Origin: an uncultured Clostridiaceae bacterium
GTDB taxonomy: Bacteria > Bacillota > Clostridia > TANB77 > CAG-508
NCBI GenBank assembly: GCA_946493085.1
Contig: CAMMAC010000009.1
Span: 1 to 54,978 of the forward strand
Direction: 5' to 3'
DNA length: 54,978 nucleotides
The notes beneath the pieces are model-generated. The model was not told the origin of the DNA and ran no database searches. It saw nothing but the letters and a program-made list of their open reading frames with translations. The translations under genes and the position numbers were made by a program. Position 1 is the first letter of the stretch; each line of letters opens with the position of its first letter. Positions 1 to 10,792 of the stretch are shown here, piece after piece.

Positions 1-89
1 TAACTTAAATATATTATTTAATATTTAAACTTGATTTTACTTTTACAATTCACTAGACTAAAAAACTTACAAAAATTACTAAAAAAACA

Positions 90-119
90 TTGACAAGCTA
101 TTGCAAAATGATGTATACT
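90..119 (+). promoter_or_regulatory. Promoter for the rpoB-rpoC operon
   Basis: TTGACA at 90-95 and TATACT at 114-119 are separated by 18 bases, a good sigma-A type promoter. Transcription would start near 125, which leaves about 400 bases of untranslated leader before rpoB. The first 89 bases of the window are AT-rich and hold nothing I can identify; the upstream gene is outside the window. Confidence 0.7.
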
Positions 120-517
120 AAATTAGTATTTGGAGTTTTATCCTTTTTGAGCGAGATGAGATAAAACAAAATAACTCCTAATGAATTCTCATAGTGGGGT
201 TGATAAAAATTAAATATAAAAAAACTATAAGAAAAAAATAGAAAAGAATACAAAAAGGTAGTTGGCAAAAAAAGAAAAATTGCCAACATACCTTTTTGTG
301 GCCTTGTAAATTGTTTACGTAAATGGAAAAAGAAGAGGAATCTTATTTCTTTTTCTTTATAGACGAAAGTTTTTGATAAGCAGTAAAAACAAGTAACTAT
401 GAAGATAAAGAAATAGAGAGAAGGACTTCTTTGGAAATAGAAATTTTATTCACAAAAGTAGCTTTGTATTCTAAAGCTTAAATCTCAAAATCTGCTTTAA
501 AATCTTTTTAGGGGTGA
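120..517 (+). promoter_or_regulatory. Long structured 5' leader of rpoB
   Basis: About 400 bases lie between the promoter and rpoB with no supportable reading frame. Three inverted repeats are visible. At 132-178, GTTTTATC pairs with GATAAAAC and the outer GGAG pairs with CTCC. At 251-298, a long stem of 10 plus 8 base pairs with one bulged base encloses an A-rich loop (CAAAAAGGTA pairs with TACCTTTTTG, GTTGGCAA with TTGCCAAC). At 460-478 there is a short AGCTTT/AAAGCT hairpin. No clean T-run follows the large stem, so it is not an obvious terminator. A regulatory or processing role is an inference from length and structure. Confidence 0.5.
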
Positions 518-3500
518 TTGGTTTTGATAAAAGATATCAAACATGAAAAATGTACGCGTAAAACATTTGCAAAAATTGGCGATTTTATAGACATGCCAAA
601 CTTAATTAAAGTGCAAAAGGATTCCTACGATTGGTTTATCGAAGAGGGACTAGGAGAAGTTCTAAAAGATATTTCCCCAATTGTAGACTATTCTGGAAAT
701 TTAGTTCTTGAATTTTTCGATTATTACATGGAGGAGAAAACAAAATATTCTGTAGAAGAAGCAAAAGAAAGAGATGCTACTTATTCTACAAGATTACACG
801 TAAAAGTACGTTTAATCAATCGTGAAACAGGCGAAATTAAAGAGCAAGAAATTTATCTTGGTGATTTCCCAGTCATGACAGATAGCGGTACTTTTATTAT
901 CAATGGTGCAGAAAGAGTTGTTGTTAGCCAATTAGTTCGTTCACCAGGATGTTACTATGCTTACGAATTCGATAAATCTGGAAAGAAAATCTATACATCT
1001 ACAGTTATGCCAATTCGTGGTGCATGGATTGAATATGAAACAGATGGAAACGATGTATTTTGGGCTAGAGTAGATAGAACCAGAAAAATTCCAGTAACGA
1101 ACCTTTTAAGAGCAATTGGAATTGTAACAGACGAACAAATTTTATCTTTATTTGGAGAAGAACCAAAATTAGTAGCAACCATTCAAAAAGATACAATTAA
1201 AACACAAGACGAATCTTTAATTGAAATTTATAAAAAATTAAGACCAGGAGAACTTCCAACAGTAGATGCTGCAAGGAATTTGTTTAATGGTTTATTCTTC
1301 GATGAAAGAAGATATGATTTAGCAAAGGTAGGAAGATACAAATTTAATAAAAAATTAAGTTTAGCTTCTAGAATTGCAGGAAAAGAAGCATTTGAGGACA
1401 TTATCGATCCATCTACAGGAGAAGTATTAGTAGAAAAAGGAAACATTATTGAAAAAGATGTAGCAAGAGAAATTCAAGATACTGGTATTAATATTGTAGA
1501 TCTGAAAGTAGGAGAAGAAAAAGTTCGTATTATCGGAAATGGAACTGTAAATATCCACAAATTTGTAACAAATGTGGATATCTCAGATTTACATTTTAAA
1601 GAAGATGTCAATTATGAAGTATTAAAATCCATTTTAGACAATACAGATGAAAAAGACTTACATAAAGTATTAAAAGAAAGAAAAGAAGAATTAGTTCCAA
1701 AACATATTACAAACGAAGATATTATTGCATCTATCAGTTATTTATTAAACTTAGACCATGGACTAGGAAATGTAGATGATATTGACCACTTAGGAAATAG
1801 ACGTATTAGATGTGTAGGGGAATTATTACAAAATCAATTTAGAATTGGTTTAACAAGATTAGAGAGAGTAGTACGTGAGAGAATGACGATTCAAGACTTA
1901 GACGTTGTTACACCACAAACTTTAATTAACACAAAACCAATTACATCCTCTATTAGAGAATTCTTTGGAAGCTCACAATTGTCTCAATTTATGGATCAAA
2001 CTAACCCATTATCTGAGCTAACCCATAAAAGAAGAATTTCTGCATTAGGACCTGGAGGACTTTCTCGTGAAAGAGCAGGATTTGAGGTACGTGATATTCA
2101 TTATACACACTATGGAAGACTTTGCCCAGTAGAGTCTCCAGAAGGACCAAACATTGGACTTATTTCTGCATTATCTTCTTTTGCGATTATTAATGAATAT
2201 GGATTTATTGAAACACCATATCGTAAGGTAGATCATGAAACAGGAAAAGTAACAGATATTGTAGAATATATGCCAGCTGATGAAGAAGATAATTACATTA
2301 TTGCACAAGCATCAGAACCAATTGATGCAGAGGGCAAATTTGTGAATAAAAGAATTCGTGTACGTCATAGAGCAGAAATTACAGAGGTAGATGCATCACA
2401 AGTAGACTATGTAGATGTTTCACCAAAACAATTAGTTTCTGTAGCAGCTGCTATGATACCATTCTTAGAGCATGATGACGTAAAACGTTCTTTGATGGGA
2501 TCTAACATGCAACGTCAAGCAGTACCACTTTTAATGCCTGAATCCCCTATTGTAGGAACAGGTATAGAGTATAGAGCAGCAAGAGATTCTGGAATTACTG
2601 TTACAGCAAAAAATGATGGTATTGTAGAAAAAGTAACAGCAGACGAAGTAAAAGTAAGAAATAGTAAAAATGAAATAGATACCTACAAACTTCGTAAGTT
2701 TAAGAGAACCAATGGTGGAACTTGTATCAATCAAAGACCAGTAGTAACCAGAGGCGAGAAAGTAAAAGCAGGAGACATTTTAGCAGATGGACCATCTACG
2801 AAGAATGGAGAAATGGCGCTAGGAAGAAATGTATTAATTGCCTTTAGTACATGGGAAGGATACAACTACGAGGATGCTGTATTAATTAGTGAAAGATTAG
2901 TAAAAGAAGATGTTTATACTTCTATCCATATTGAAGAATATGACTGCGAATGTCGTGATACCAAATTAGGTCCAGAAGAAATTACACGTGATATTCCAAA
3001 CGTGGGAGATGACGGATTAAAAGACCTAGACGAAAACGGAATTATTCGTATTGGAGCAGAAGTAAGACCAGGAGATATTTTAGTTGGAAAAGTAACTCCA
3101 AAAGGAGAGACAGAACTAACTGCAGAAGAAAGATTACTTCGTGCTATCTTTGGTGAAAAAGCAAGAGAAGTAAGAGATACTTCCCTTCGTGTACCACATG
3201 GAGAAGCAGGAACCATTGTAGATGTTAAAATCTTTACAAGAGATAATTCTGATGAATTAGGACCAGGAGTTAACCAAATTATTCGTTGCTATATTGCTAC
3301 AAAGAGAAAAATCTCTGTAGGAGATAAAATGGCGGGACGTCATGGTAACAAAGGTGTTATTTCTAGAATTCTACCTGTAGAAGATATGCCATTCTTAGAG
3401 GATGGAACGCCAGTAGACATTGTATTAAACCCACAAGGTATTCCATCTCGTATGAACTTAGGTCAAGTATTAGAGGTACATTTAGGTATGGCAGCCAAAG

Positions 3501-4246
3501 CATTAGGATGGAAAGTAGCAACACCAGTATTTGATGGTGCAACCGATAAAGAAATAGAAGAATTGTTGGTACAAGCAGGCTTAAGACCGGATGGAAAAGC
3601 TATCCTTTATGATGGACGTACAGGAGAAGAATTTGATAATCCTGTAACCGTTGGTGTTATGTATATGTTAAAACTACATCACTTAGTAGACGATAAAATT
3701 CATGCTCGTTCTACTGGTCCATACTCTTTAGTAACACAACAACCACTTGGAGGTAAAGCACAATTTGGTGGACAAAGATTTGGAGAGATGGAAGTTTGGG
3801 CATTAGAGGCATATGGTGCAGCTTACACATTACAAGAAATGCTAACTGTAAAATCAGACGACGTAGTAGGACGTGTAAAGACCTACGAAGCTATTGTAAA
3901 AGGAGAAAATGTACCAGAACCAGGAGTACCAGAATCTTTCAAAGTATTAATTAAAGAATTACAATCTTTAGGCTTAGATATTCGTCTATATTCTGAAGAT
4001 AATCAAGAATTAGAACTAAAAGAGCATATTGATGAAGGAATTGATTATGAGGAAAGCAAAGTAGGTTCCGATGTACTAGATGAGAGCGAATTAGAAGATA
4101 GCTATATAGAAGCAGACGAAGATAGCGAAGATATGCTTTTAGATGGAGAAGAGTCTGATGAATTATTTGCAGGATTAGACGAGGAAGACGATTTTTTTGG
4201 AAATGATTTAGCAGAAGATAACCTAGAAAATGATGGATTAGAGTAA
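518..4246 (+). CDS. rpoB: DNA-directed RNA polymerase subunit beta
   Basis: This is the beta subunit of the transcribing core enzyme, which forms half of the active-site cleft. It is 1242 residues from the TTG at 518. A second in-frame TTG at 524 sits about 7 bases from the AGGGGTG ribosome site (510-516) and is the likelier start. The rifampicin pocket around residues 485-515 reads [16 protein letters not shown] followed by ISALGPGG, with the Asp, His and Ser residues of drug-sensitive enzymes. The C-terminal [18 protein letters not shown] motif is intact. The protein ends in a long acidic tail rich in Glu and Asp. It is cotranscribed with rpoC. No CGG codon occurs in frame. Confidence 0.98.
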   Translation: MVLIKDIKHEKCTRKTFAKIGDFIDMPNLIKVQKDSYDWFIEEGLGEVLKDISPIVDYSGNLVLEFFDYYMEEKTKYSVEEAKERDATYSTRLHVKVRLINRETGEIKEQEIYLGDFPVMTDSGTFIINGAERVVVSQLVRSPGCYYAYEFDKSGKKIYTSTVMPIRGAWIEYETDGNDVFWARVDRTRKIPVTNLLRAIGIVTDEQILSLFGEEPKLVATIQKDTIKTQDESLIEIYKKLRPGELPTVDAARNLFNGLFFDERRYDLAKVGRYKFNKKLSLASRIAGKEAFEDIIDPSTGEVLVEKGNIIEKDVAREIQDTGINIVDLKVGEEKVRIIGNGTVNIHKFVTNVDISDLHFKEDVNYEVLKSILDNTDEKDLHKVLKERKEELVPKHITNEDIIASISYLLNLDHGLGNVDDIDHLGNRRIRCVGELLQNQFRIGLTRLERVVRERMTIQDLDVVTPQTLINTKPITSSIREFFGSSQLSQFMDQTNPLSELTHKRRISALGPGGLSRERAGFEVRDIHYTHYGRLCPVESPEGPNIGLISALSSFAIINEYGFIETPYRKVDHETGKVTDIVEYMPADEEDNYIIAQASEPIDAEGKFVNKRIRVRHRAEITEVDASQVDYVDVSPKQLVSVAAAMIPFLEHDDVKRSLMGSNMQRQAVPLLMPESPIVGTGIEYRAARDSGITVTAKNDGIVEKVTADEVKVRNSKNEIDTYKLRKFKRTNGGTCINQRPVVTRGEKVKAGDILADGPSTKNGEMALGRNVLIAFSTWEGYNYEDAVLISERLVKEDVYTSIHIEEYDCECRDTKLGPEEITRDIPNVGDDGLKDLDENGIIRIGAEVRPGDILVGKVTPKGETELTAEERLLRAIFGEKAREVRDTSLRVPHGEAGTIVDVKIFTRDNSDELGPGVNQIIRCYIATKRKISVGDKMAGRHGNKGVISRILPVEDMPFLEDGTPVDIVLNPQGIPSRMNLGQVLEVHLGMAAKALGWKVATPVFDGATDKEIEELLVQAGLRPDGKAILYDGRTGEEFDNPVTVGVMYMLKLHHLVDDKIHARSTGPYSLVTQQPLGGKAQFGGQRFGEMEVWALEAYGAAYTLQEMLTVKSDDVVGRVKTYEAIVKGENVPEPGVPESFKVLIKELQSLGLDIRLYSEDNQELELKEHIDEGIDYEESKVGSDVLDESELEDSYIEADEDSEDMLLDGEESDELFAGLDEEDDFFGNDLAEDNLENDGLE

Positions 4247-4271
4247 AAATCCAAAGAATAACTGAATAAAA

Positions 4272-4355
4272 AGAGGCATGCGGGGAGAAAAGAAAAAGCA
4301 GACAAGAGGGAATTGTTCGAGCGGTGTGGTACTTTTTCTTTTCTGAGGAGCCTCT
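4272..4355 (+). other. Structured rpoB-rpoC intergenic hairpin
   Basis: A perfect 13-bp stem (AGAAAAGAAAAAG at 4286-4298 with CTTTTTCTTTTCT at 4332-4344) sits inside an outer AGAGGC/GCCTCT stem (4272-4277 with 4350-4355). It closes a loop of about 33 bases that contains the more GC-rich stretch TTGTTCGAGCGGTGTGG. The structure ends about 17 bases before the rpoC ribosome site. There is no T-run directly after it, so it does not look like a terminator; an RNase processing site or a regulatory element is an inference. Confidence 0.55.
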
Positions 4356-4387
4356 AAAAAGAAATAAAATCAGGGGGGCAAGCTAAA

Positions 4388-7300
4388 TTGGATGAATTAG
4401 AGATGTTTGATAAAATCAAAATAGGTTTAGCATCAGATGAAAAAATAAGAGAATGGTCAAAAGGAGAAGTAAAAAAACCAGAGACAATAAACTATAGAAC
4501 CTTAAAACCAGAAAAAGATGGTCTATTCTGTGAAAGAATATTTGGACCAACCAAAGACTGGGAATGTCATTGTGGTAAATATAAAAGAGTAAGATATAAA
4601 GGAATTGTGTGCGATAGATGTGGTGTAGAAGTTACAAAATCTAAAGTAAGACGTGAAAGAATGGGACATATTGAACTTGCAGCACCAGTAGCACATATTT
4701 GGTATTTTAAAGGCATTCCAAGTAGAATTGCATTAATGCTAGATATCTCACCAAGAAATCTAGAAAAAATTATTTATTTTGCATCCTATATCGTAACAGA
4801 TAAAGGAACATCTGGCCTTATGAAAACACAAGTGCTAACAGAAAAAGAATATCATGAGGCAGTAGAAAAATATGGAGCTGGTAGCTTTAAAGCAGAAATG
4901 GGAGCAGAAGCTCTAGAAAAACTACTAAAAGAAATTGATGTAGAAAAATTATCAGCTAGCTTAAAGAAAGAATTAGAAACAGCCAGCGAGCAAAAGAAAG
5001 CAAAATTAATTAAAAGATTAGATACCGTAGAGGCGTTTCGTTTATCAGGAAATCGTCCAGAGTGGATGATAATGAATGTAGTACCAGTTATTCCACCAGA
5101 TTTAAGACCAATGGTACAATTAGATGGTGGTAGATTTGCTACATCAGACTTAAATGACTTATATAGAAGAGTTATCAATAGAAATAACCGTCTAAAAAGA
5201 TTAATCGAATTAGGAGCACCAGAAATCATTAAACGTAACGAAAAAAGAATGCTACAAGAATCTGTAGATGCCTTAATCGATAATGGTAGACGTGGAAGAC
5301 CAGTAACAGGAGCAGGAAATAGACCTTTAAAATCTTTATCCGATATGCTAAAAGGAAAACAAGGACGTTTCCGTCAAAACTTACTTGGAAAACGTGTAGA
5401 CTATTCAGGACGTTCTGTTATTGTAGTAGGACCAGAACTTAAATTATATCAATGTGGTGTGCCAAAAGAAATGGCAGTAGAATTGTTTAAACCATTTGTT
5501 ATGAAAGAACTAGTTTCTAGAGGAATCGCACATAATATTAAAAATGCAAAAAGAATGGTAGAAAGATTACGCCCAGAAGTATGGGATATCTTAGAAGACG
5601 TTATTAAAGACCATCCTGTTATGCTAAACCGTGCGCCAACATTACATAGACTAGGAATACAAGCCTTTGAACCAGTGCTTGTAGAAGGAAGAGCTATTAA
5701 ACTTCACCCATTAGTATGTACAGCATTCAATGCCGACTTCGATGGTGACCAAATGGCAATCCACGTACCACTATCACCAGAAGCACAAGCAGAAGCAAGA
5801 TATTTAATGTTATCTGTAAACAACCTATTAAAGCCTCAAGATGGTAAACCAGTAACTGTTCCTACACAAGATATGATTTTAGGAAGTTACTACTTGACTA
5901 TGGAAGTAGAGGGAGAAAAAGGAGAAGGTACTTATTTCTCATCTCCAGAAGAAGCTATCATCAGCTTTGAAAATAAAGAAGTAGGAATGCATGCAAAAGT
6001 ATTCGTAAGAATGAGCAAGGTAGAAAATGGAGTAGAAAAACATAAAAAAGTAGAAACAACTGTAGGAAGAATTATCTACAATAAAGGTATTCCTCAAGAT
6101 TTAGGCTTTGTAGATAGAAGCAAAGAAGAAAACGAATTTGAACCAGAAATCAATTTTGTAGTCAATAAAAAACAATTAGGAAAAATTGTAGAAAAGAGCA
6201 TTAATAAACATGGACTTAGCCGTTCAGCAGAATTATTAGACTACATCAAAGCAACAGGATATAAATACTCTACACTTGCTGGTATTACCGTATCTATTGA
6301 TGATGTAAAAGTGCCAGAAGAAAAGAAAACCATTTTGGAAAAAGCACAAGTAGAAGTAGATAATGTATCAAAACAATATAGACGTGGTTTAATTACAGAA
6401 GAGGAAAGATACAATTCTGTTATTAAAATTTGGGAAAAGGCAACAGACGAAGTAAAAGACGCTATGAAAGCAAATTTCTCAAAATTAAATCCAGTATTTA
6501 TGATGTCTGATTCTGGAGCACGTGGTAACTTAGACCAATTAAAACAAATTGCAGGTATGAGAGGACTTATGGCAAGTACCACTGGTAAAACAGTAGAAAT
6601 ACCAATTCGTTCTTCTTTCCGTGAAGGACTAGATGCCCTAGAGTACTTCATTTCAGCACACGGAGCACGTAAAGGACTATCCGATACAGCGCTAAGAACA
6701 GCAGACTCTGGATATTTAACAAGAAGATTAGTAGACGTATCACAAGATATTATTGTAAGAGAACATGATTGTGGAACACATGATGGTATTGAATTAGAAG
6801 CAATCAAAGACGGAAATCAAGTAATTGAAAGCTTGCAAGAAAGACTAATTGGTAGATATCCATTAGAAGATATTAAACATCCAGAAACAGGAGAAATTAT
6901 TGTAGATACCAACACCATGATTAATGATAAAACAGCAGATAAGATTGTAGAAGCAGGTATCGAAAAAGTAAGAGTACGTAGCGTATTTGGATGTAGAACC
7001 AAAAACGGAGTATGTGCAAAATGTTATGGTATGGGACTTGCCGCACGTGATGAGGTAAGCATTGGAGAAGCAGTTGGAATAATTGCAGCACAATCTATTG
7101 GTGAGCCAGGTACACAGCTTACTATGAGAACTATTCACTCTGGTGGTGTTGCTGGTGTAGCAGATATTACACAAGGTCTTCCTAGAGTCGAGGAATTATT
7201 CGAAGCTAGAAAACCAAAGGGACTTGCTATTATCTCAGAAATTGATGGTACAGTTAAAATCTCTGATGAAAAGAAGAGAAAAGAAGTGATTGTTACTGCA

Positions 7301-7945
7301 AAAGACGATAGTAGAACTTATGTGATACCATTTGGATCTAAACTAAAAGTAAGAGATGGAGACGAGGTCGTTGCAGGACAGCCATTAACAGAAGGATCTA
7401 TCAATCCAAACGAATTACTTGTTATCAAAGGACCAGAAGGAGTATATAACTACTTAGTACAAGAAGTACAAAAAGTATATAGAAACCAAGGTGTAGATAT
7501 TAACGATAAACATATAGAAGTCATTGGAAGACAAATGCTTAAGAAAGTAAGAGTAGAAGATAATGGAGATACAAACCTATTTGCTGGATCTCTAGTGGAT
7601 ATGTACGAGTTCCAAGACGTAAACGAAAAAGCAATAGAAGAAGGAAAACGTCCAGCAACAGGAAAACGAGTATTGCTAGGAATTACCAAAGCGTCTCTTG
7701 CAACAGATAGCTTCTTATCAGCAGCATCCTTCCAAGAAACAACAAGAGTATTAACAGAAGCAGCTATTAAAGGAAAAGTAGACGAATTGATAGGATTAAA
7801 AGAAAATGTTATCATCGGAAAACTAATTCCAGCAGGAACCGGATTAAATAAATTCAAAAACACAAGAATTAGTACAGACGAAGAATCTACAGAAGAGACA
7901 ACAGAGCAAGAACAACAAGCAGAAACTGTGGCAGCACAAGAATAA
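4388..7945 (+). CDS. rpoC: DNA-directed RNA polymerase subunit beta'
   Basis: This is the catalytic beta' subunit, 1185 residues, starting at a TTG with AGGGGGG about 9 bases upstream. The N-terminal zinc site ([20 protein letters not shown]) lies near residues 57-77. The magnesium-binding active-site loop [13 protein letters not shown] lies near residue 450. The second cysteine cluster (CGTHDG, then [13 protein letters not shown]) and the bridge/trigger region with [13 protein letters not shown] follow. The C-terminus is an acidic, Thr/Glu/Gln-rich tail. It is separated from rpoB by the structured spacer. No CGG codon occurs in frame. Confidence 0.98.
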   Translation: MDELEMFDKIKIGLASDEKIREWSKGEVKKPETINYRTLKPEKDGLFCERIFGPTKDWECHCGKYKRVRYKGIVCDRCGVEVTKSKVRRERMGHIELAAPVAHIWYFKGIPSRIALMLDISPRNLEKIIYFASYIVTDKGTSGLMKTQVLTEKEYHEAVEKYGAGSFKAEMGAEALEKLLKEIDVEKLSASLKKELETASEQKKAKLIKRLDTVEAFRLSGNRPEWMIMNVVPVIPPDLRPMVQLDGGRFATSDLNDLYRRVINRNNRLKRLIELGAPEIIKRNEKRMLQESVDALIDNGRRGRPVTGAGNRPLKSLSDMLKGKQGRFRQNLLGKRVDYSGRSVIVVGPELKLYQCGVPKEMAVELFKPFVMKELVSRGIAHNIKNAKRMVERLRPEVWDILEDVIKDHPVMLNRAPTLHRLGIQAFEPVLVEGRAIKLHPLVCTAFNADFDGDQMAIHVPLSPEAQAEARYLMLSVNNLLKPQDGKPVTVPTQDMILGSYYLTMEVEGEKGEGTYFSSPEEAIISFENKEVGMHAKVFVRMSKVENGVEKHKKVETTVGRIIYNKGIPQDLGFVDRSKEENEFEPEINFVVNKKQLGKIVEKSINKHGLSRSAELLDYIKATGYKYSTLAGITVSIDDVKVPEEKKTILEKAQVEVDNVSKQYRRGLITEEERYNSVIKIWEKATDEVKDAMKANFSKLNPVFMMSDSGARGNLDQLKQIAGMRGLMASTTGKTVEIPIRSSFREGLDALEYFISAHGARKGLSDTALRTADSGYLTRRLVDVSQDIIVREHDCGTHDGIELEAIKDGNQVIESLQERLIGRYPLEDIKHPETGEIIVDTNTMINDKTADKIVEAGIEKVRVRSVFGCRTKNGVCAKCYGMGLAARDEVSIGEAVGIIAAQSIGEPGTQLTMRTIHSGGVAGVADITQGLPRVEELFEARKPKGLAIISEIDGTVKISDEKKRKEVIVTAKDDSRTYVIPFGSKLKVRDGDEVVAGQPLTEGSINPNELLVIKGPEGVYNYLVQEVQKVYRNQGVDINDKHIEVIGRQMLKKVRVEDNGDTNLFAGSLVDMYEFQDVNEKAIEEGKRPATGKRVLLGITKASLATDSFLSAASFQETTRVLTEAAIKGKVDELIGLKENVIIGKLIPAGTGLNKFKNTRISTDEESTEETTEQEQQAETVAAQE

Positions 7946-7967
7946 AAAGGCTGATTGTCAATATAAT

Positions 7968-8035
7968 CTAGGCAGAAAACTTCCTAAGTTTTCTGCCTTA
8001 GTTACTTTAGACCTTTTTTTAGAATATCTAAAGTA
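7968..8035 (+). terminator. Terminator region after rpoC
   Basis: GGCAGAAAACTT (7971-7982) pairs with AAGTTTTCTGCC (7986-7997) to give a 12-bp hairpin. A second inverted repeat (TACTTTAGA at 8003-8011 with TCTAAAGTA at 8027-8035) encloses a run of seven T residues. Together they probably end the rpoBC transcript. Confidence 0.65.
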
Positions 8036-8124
8036 AATGATAAATATGTAATCTTAAATATGATTAATAGATCAAGTAATGTATAATTAGTAATATTATA
8101 TATTAAATAAGGAGAAAAATAAAT

Positions 8125-8757
8125 ATGGAATATGAGGCGAGATTTTATTTTGCTAGAGAAAAGCTAGAAAAATTAATAGAAAAAATAAAAAATGTCGAGG
8201 GTTTATCAATGCAAAGTAGATGTTATGAAAAAACATTACAGTTTGATCATCCTTGTAGAGAAATGAGCTTTTACACTAAGAAAGTAGATGGGAGATTTAG
8301 AGTAAGGATTACAAAAAATGATTTCATTTCAGAATGTAAACTAAGCTGGAAGAAAAGATTACCATCTACAACAGAAACAGATATAAATAAAGAAGAAGAA
8401 GTTGAACTTAATATTAATTATAACGAATATGAGAATTTAATGTTTATAATTGAAAATGTTTTGAAAATGAAATCAATTGAAAGTTATGAAAGATATAGAA
8501 CGATATTTACAAATAATGAAGTGGAAATTGCTGTGGATGAATATCCATTTGGAATAGCTGTTGAAATTGAAAATAAAAGTGACTCTGAGGAACCACAAAA
8601 AATTGTAAGGAAATGGGTAAAAAAATTAAACATGGACATAAAAAAAGCATATAGACTATCATGGGATGACAAATATTCTGAATTGTGTAAAGAACAGAAA
8701 ATAGAAAAATATAACCATGTTACATTTGATTTACCGATGCCACAAGTTATTGATTAA
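8125..8757 (+). CDS. CYTH-domain protein (triphosphate tunnel metalloenzyme)
   Basis: This 210-residue protein fits the CYTH superfamily, whose members act on triphosphates (thiamine triphosphatases, inorganic triphosphatases, class IV adenylyl cyclases). The N-terminal signature EYEARF has the ExEx(K/R) form, with Arg in place of the usual Lys. Family-like basic and acidic strands follow: SYERYR, EIAVDEYPFGIAVEIE. The substrate cannot be told from sequence. The start is ATG with AAGGAGA upstream. It stands alone between a terminator and a 150-base gap in which I see nothing else. Confidence 0.7.
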   Translation: MEYEARFYFAREKLEKLIEKIKNVEGLSMQSRCYEKTLQFDHPCREMSFYTKKVDGRFRVRITKNDFISECKLSWKKRLPSTTETDINKEEEVELNINYNEYENLMFIIENVLKMKSIESYERYRTIFTNNEVEIAVDEYPFGIAVEIENKSDSEEPQKIVRKWVKKLNMDIKKAYRLSWDDKYSELCKEQKIEKYNHVTFDLPMPQVID

Positions 8758-8910
8758 TTTACTAAGGTTGGTTATAAATAGAAATTGGAAAGTCTTATAT
8801 AAGGGAAGAGAATATATTGGTACAGATTTAAAATATAACATTTTATCTAGCTAGAATAATAAATAATTGGTGAATGCTAATGTTCAAAATCTTAAAGGAG
8901 GAAAAGAAAG

Positions 8911-10194
8911 ATGCTTATTCAAAATGCTATTTTAATTACGATGGATGAAAAAAGAGAAAAAATAGAAAGAGGAATGGATATCCGTATTAAAAAGAATAAA
9001 ATAGAGAAAATAGGAAAACACTTAGAGCCAGAGCAAAACGAGAAAATAATAGATGCTACTAATAAAGTAGTAATGCCGGGCTTAATTAATACACATGCAC
9101 ATATACCAATGAGTATTTTCAGAGAAACCGTGGATGGTCTGCCACTACAATCATGGTTACAAGATAAAATATGGCCAATGGAAGATAAATTAACAAAGCA
9201 AGATATCTATTATGCTTCTTATTTATCTTTTTTAGAAATGATAAGAACTGGAACCACCACCATTAATGATATGTATTTTATGACAGAGCAGATTATAGAA
9301 GCGGCAGAAGTCACAGGTATTAGATTACAAACTACTAGGACACTAATGGATTTATCAGGAGAAGAAGGAGAAAATCGATTAAAGGAATTAAAAACATTAA
9401 TAAAGAATTATCAAGGAAAAGATGATAGAGTGACTTTTAATGTTGGAATTCATGGGTTATACACAGCAAGTAAACCATATGTGGAAAAGTGCATTGCATT
9501 TGCAAAAGAAAATGATTTAAATATTCATATGCATTTTTGTGAAAACACAAAAGAAGTAAAAGATATAGAAGAAAGTTATGGAAAAAAGCCAATAGAAGTC
9601 CTAGAAGAGCTATTTTCTAATGAAAAAGTCTTGTTGGCTCATTGTGTAAAATTAAGTAAAGAAGAAATTACAAGGCTTTCACAACTAAAACAAATTAGTA
9701 TATCTCATTGTCCAGTAAGTAATTTAAAATTAGGATGTGGCGTAGCTAATATTGCAGAGATGGTAAAACAAGGCATTAATGTAAGTATTGGTACAGATGG
9801 ACAGGGAAGTGGTAGCAATTTAGACTTGTGGGAAAGCATGAAATATGCAGCACTTTTGCAAAAAGGAATAGAGGAAGATGCCGTGCAAATGCCTGCTTAC
9901 GAAGTACTAAAAATGGGAACGATAAATGGGGCAAAAGCATTAGGGCTTGAACAAAAAATAGGAAGCGTAGAAGAGGGCAAACTTGCCGATATAATTATCG
10001 TTAACTTAAATAATATCGTTATGCAACCAGTAAATGATATTATAGCAGATTTAATCTATAACGCAAAAGGAAATAATGTAGAAACAAGCATTGTAAATGG
10101 TAAGATATTAATGGAAAATTATCAGTTACAATTTGAAAATGAGGAAGCAGAAGTGATAGAAAAATGCGGAGAGATTATGAAACGAATACAGTAA
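8911..10194 (+). CDS. mtaD: 5-methylthioadenosine/S-adenosylhomocysteine deaminase-type amidohydrolase
   Basis: This 427-residue metal-dependent amidohydrolase probably deaminates methylthioadenosine or S-adenosylhomocysteine as part of methyl-cycle salvage. Metal and substrate motifs are in order: MPGLINTHAH (HxH) near residue 60, HMHFCENTKEV, LLAHCVKLSKEE, ISHCPVSNLKLGCG, and IGTDGQGSGSNLD with the catalytic Asp. Length and motif order fit the MtaD/SsnA/Atz group; a guanine or chlorohydrolase-like specificity cannot be excluded. It starts at ATG with a strong AAAGGAGG. A CGA codon is read in frame at 9376 as Arg. Confidence 0.85.
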   Translation: MLIQNAILITMDEKREKIERGMDIRIKKNKIEKIGKHLEPEQNEKIIDATNKVVMPGLINTHAHIPMSIFRETVDGLPLQSWLQDKIWPMEDKLTKQDIYYASYLSFLEMIRTGTTTINDMYFMTEQIIEAAEVTGIRLQTTRTLMDLSGEEGENRLKELKTLIKNYQGKDDRVTFNVGIHGLYTASKPYVEKCIAFAKENDLNIHMHFCENTKEVKDIEESYGKKPIEVLEELFSNEKVLLAHCVKLSKEEITRLSQLKQISISHCPVSNLKLGCGVANIAEMVKQGINVSIGTDGQGSGSNLDLWESMKYAALLQKGIEEDAVQMPAYEVLKMGTINGAKALGLEQKIGSVEEGKLADIIIVNLNNIVMQPVNDIIADLIYNAKGNNVETSIVNGKILMENYQLQFENEEAEVIEKCGEIMKRIQ

Positions 10195-10252
10195 ATCACA
10201 CATATGGAGTGGTATAACTTCATAATAGAAATAAATGTAGGAGAAGGATATC

Positions 10253-10723
10253 ATGAATGAAAAAAAGAAAAGAGCAACACATTTAAATTCAACAGTTTGC
10301 TATTTAAAAAAGGATAATAAAGTATTGATGATAAAATTTACAAAAAAATGGGGACAAGTATATGCACCACCAGGAGGAAAATTTGAAAAAGGAGAATCTC
10401 CATTGGATTGTATTCTGAGAGAATATTATGAAGAAACTGGTTTGAAACTAATAAATCCAAAGTTGCAAGGAATGTCATATTGGAGAGATAGTTCAGAAGG
10501 AATAATATTTGTATATGTGGCAGAAGAATATGAAGGAAATCTGATGAAAATATCAGAGGAGGGATGCAATGAGTGGATAAGATTAGAAGAGCTATCTAAA
10601 GTGAAACAATTTCCTCAAAATGAGAAATTTACACCATATTTATTTAAAGAAGAATTATTTGAAGGAAAATTTTTATTAGATGAAAAGTGTAATGTGCTGG
10701 AATATAAAATAAGAATAATATAA
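10253..10723 (+). CDS. Nudix hydrolase
   Basis: This 156-residue protein has a complete Nudix box, GGKFEKGESPLDCILREYYEETGL in form, near residues 41-64 (G-x5-E-x7-REYYEETGL), with the REUxEE glutamates that bind magnesium. Such enzymes hydrolyse nucleoside diphosphate derivatives. The PPGGKFEKGES context resembles 8-oxo-dGTP diphosphatases, but the substrate is not certain. The start is ATG with AGGAGAAGG upstream. It lies about 60 bases after the deaminase and may be cotranscribed with it. Confidence 0.85.
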   Translation: MNEKKKRATHLNSTVCYLKKDNKVLMIKFTKKWGQVYAPPGGKFEKGESPLDCILREYYEETGLKLINPKLQGMSYWRDSSEGIIFVYVAEEYEGNLMKISEEGCNEWIRLEELSKVKQFPQNEKFTPYLFKEELFEGKFLLDEKCNVLEYKIRII

Positions 10724-10792
10724 TTTTATATAGGTAAAAATATACAGAGATTATCCAACAAAACTGAACAGCACAAGGAAAGAGGTGAAATA

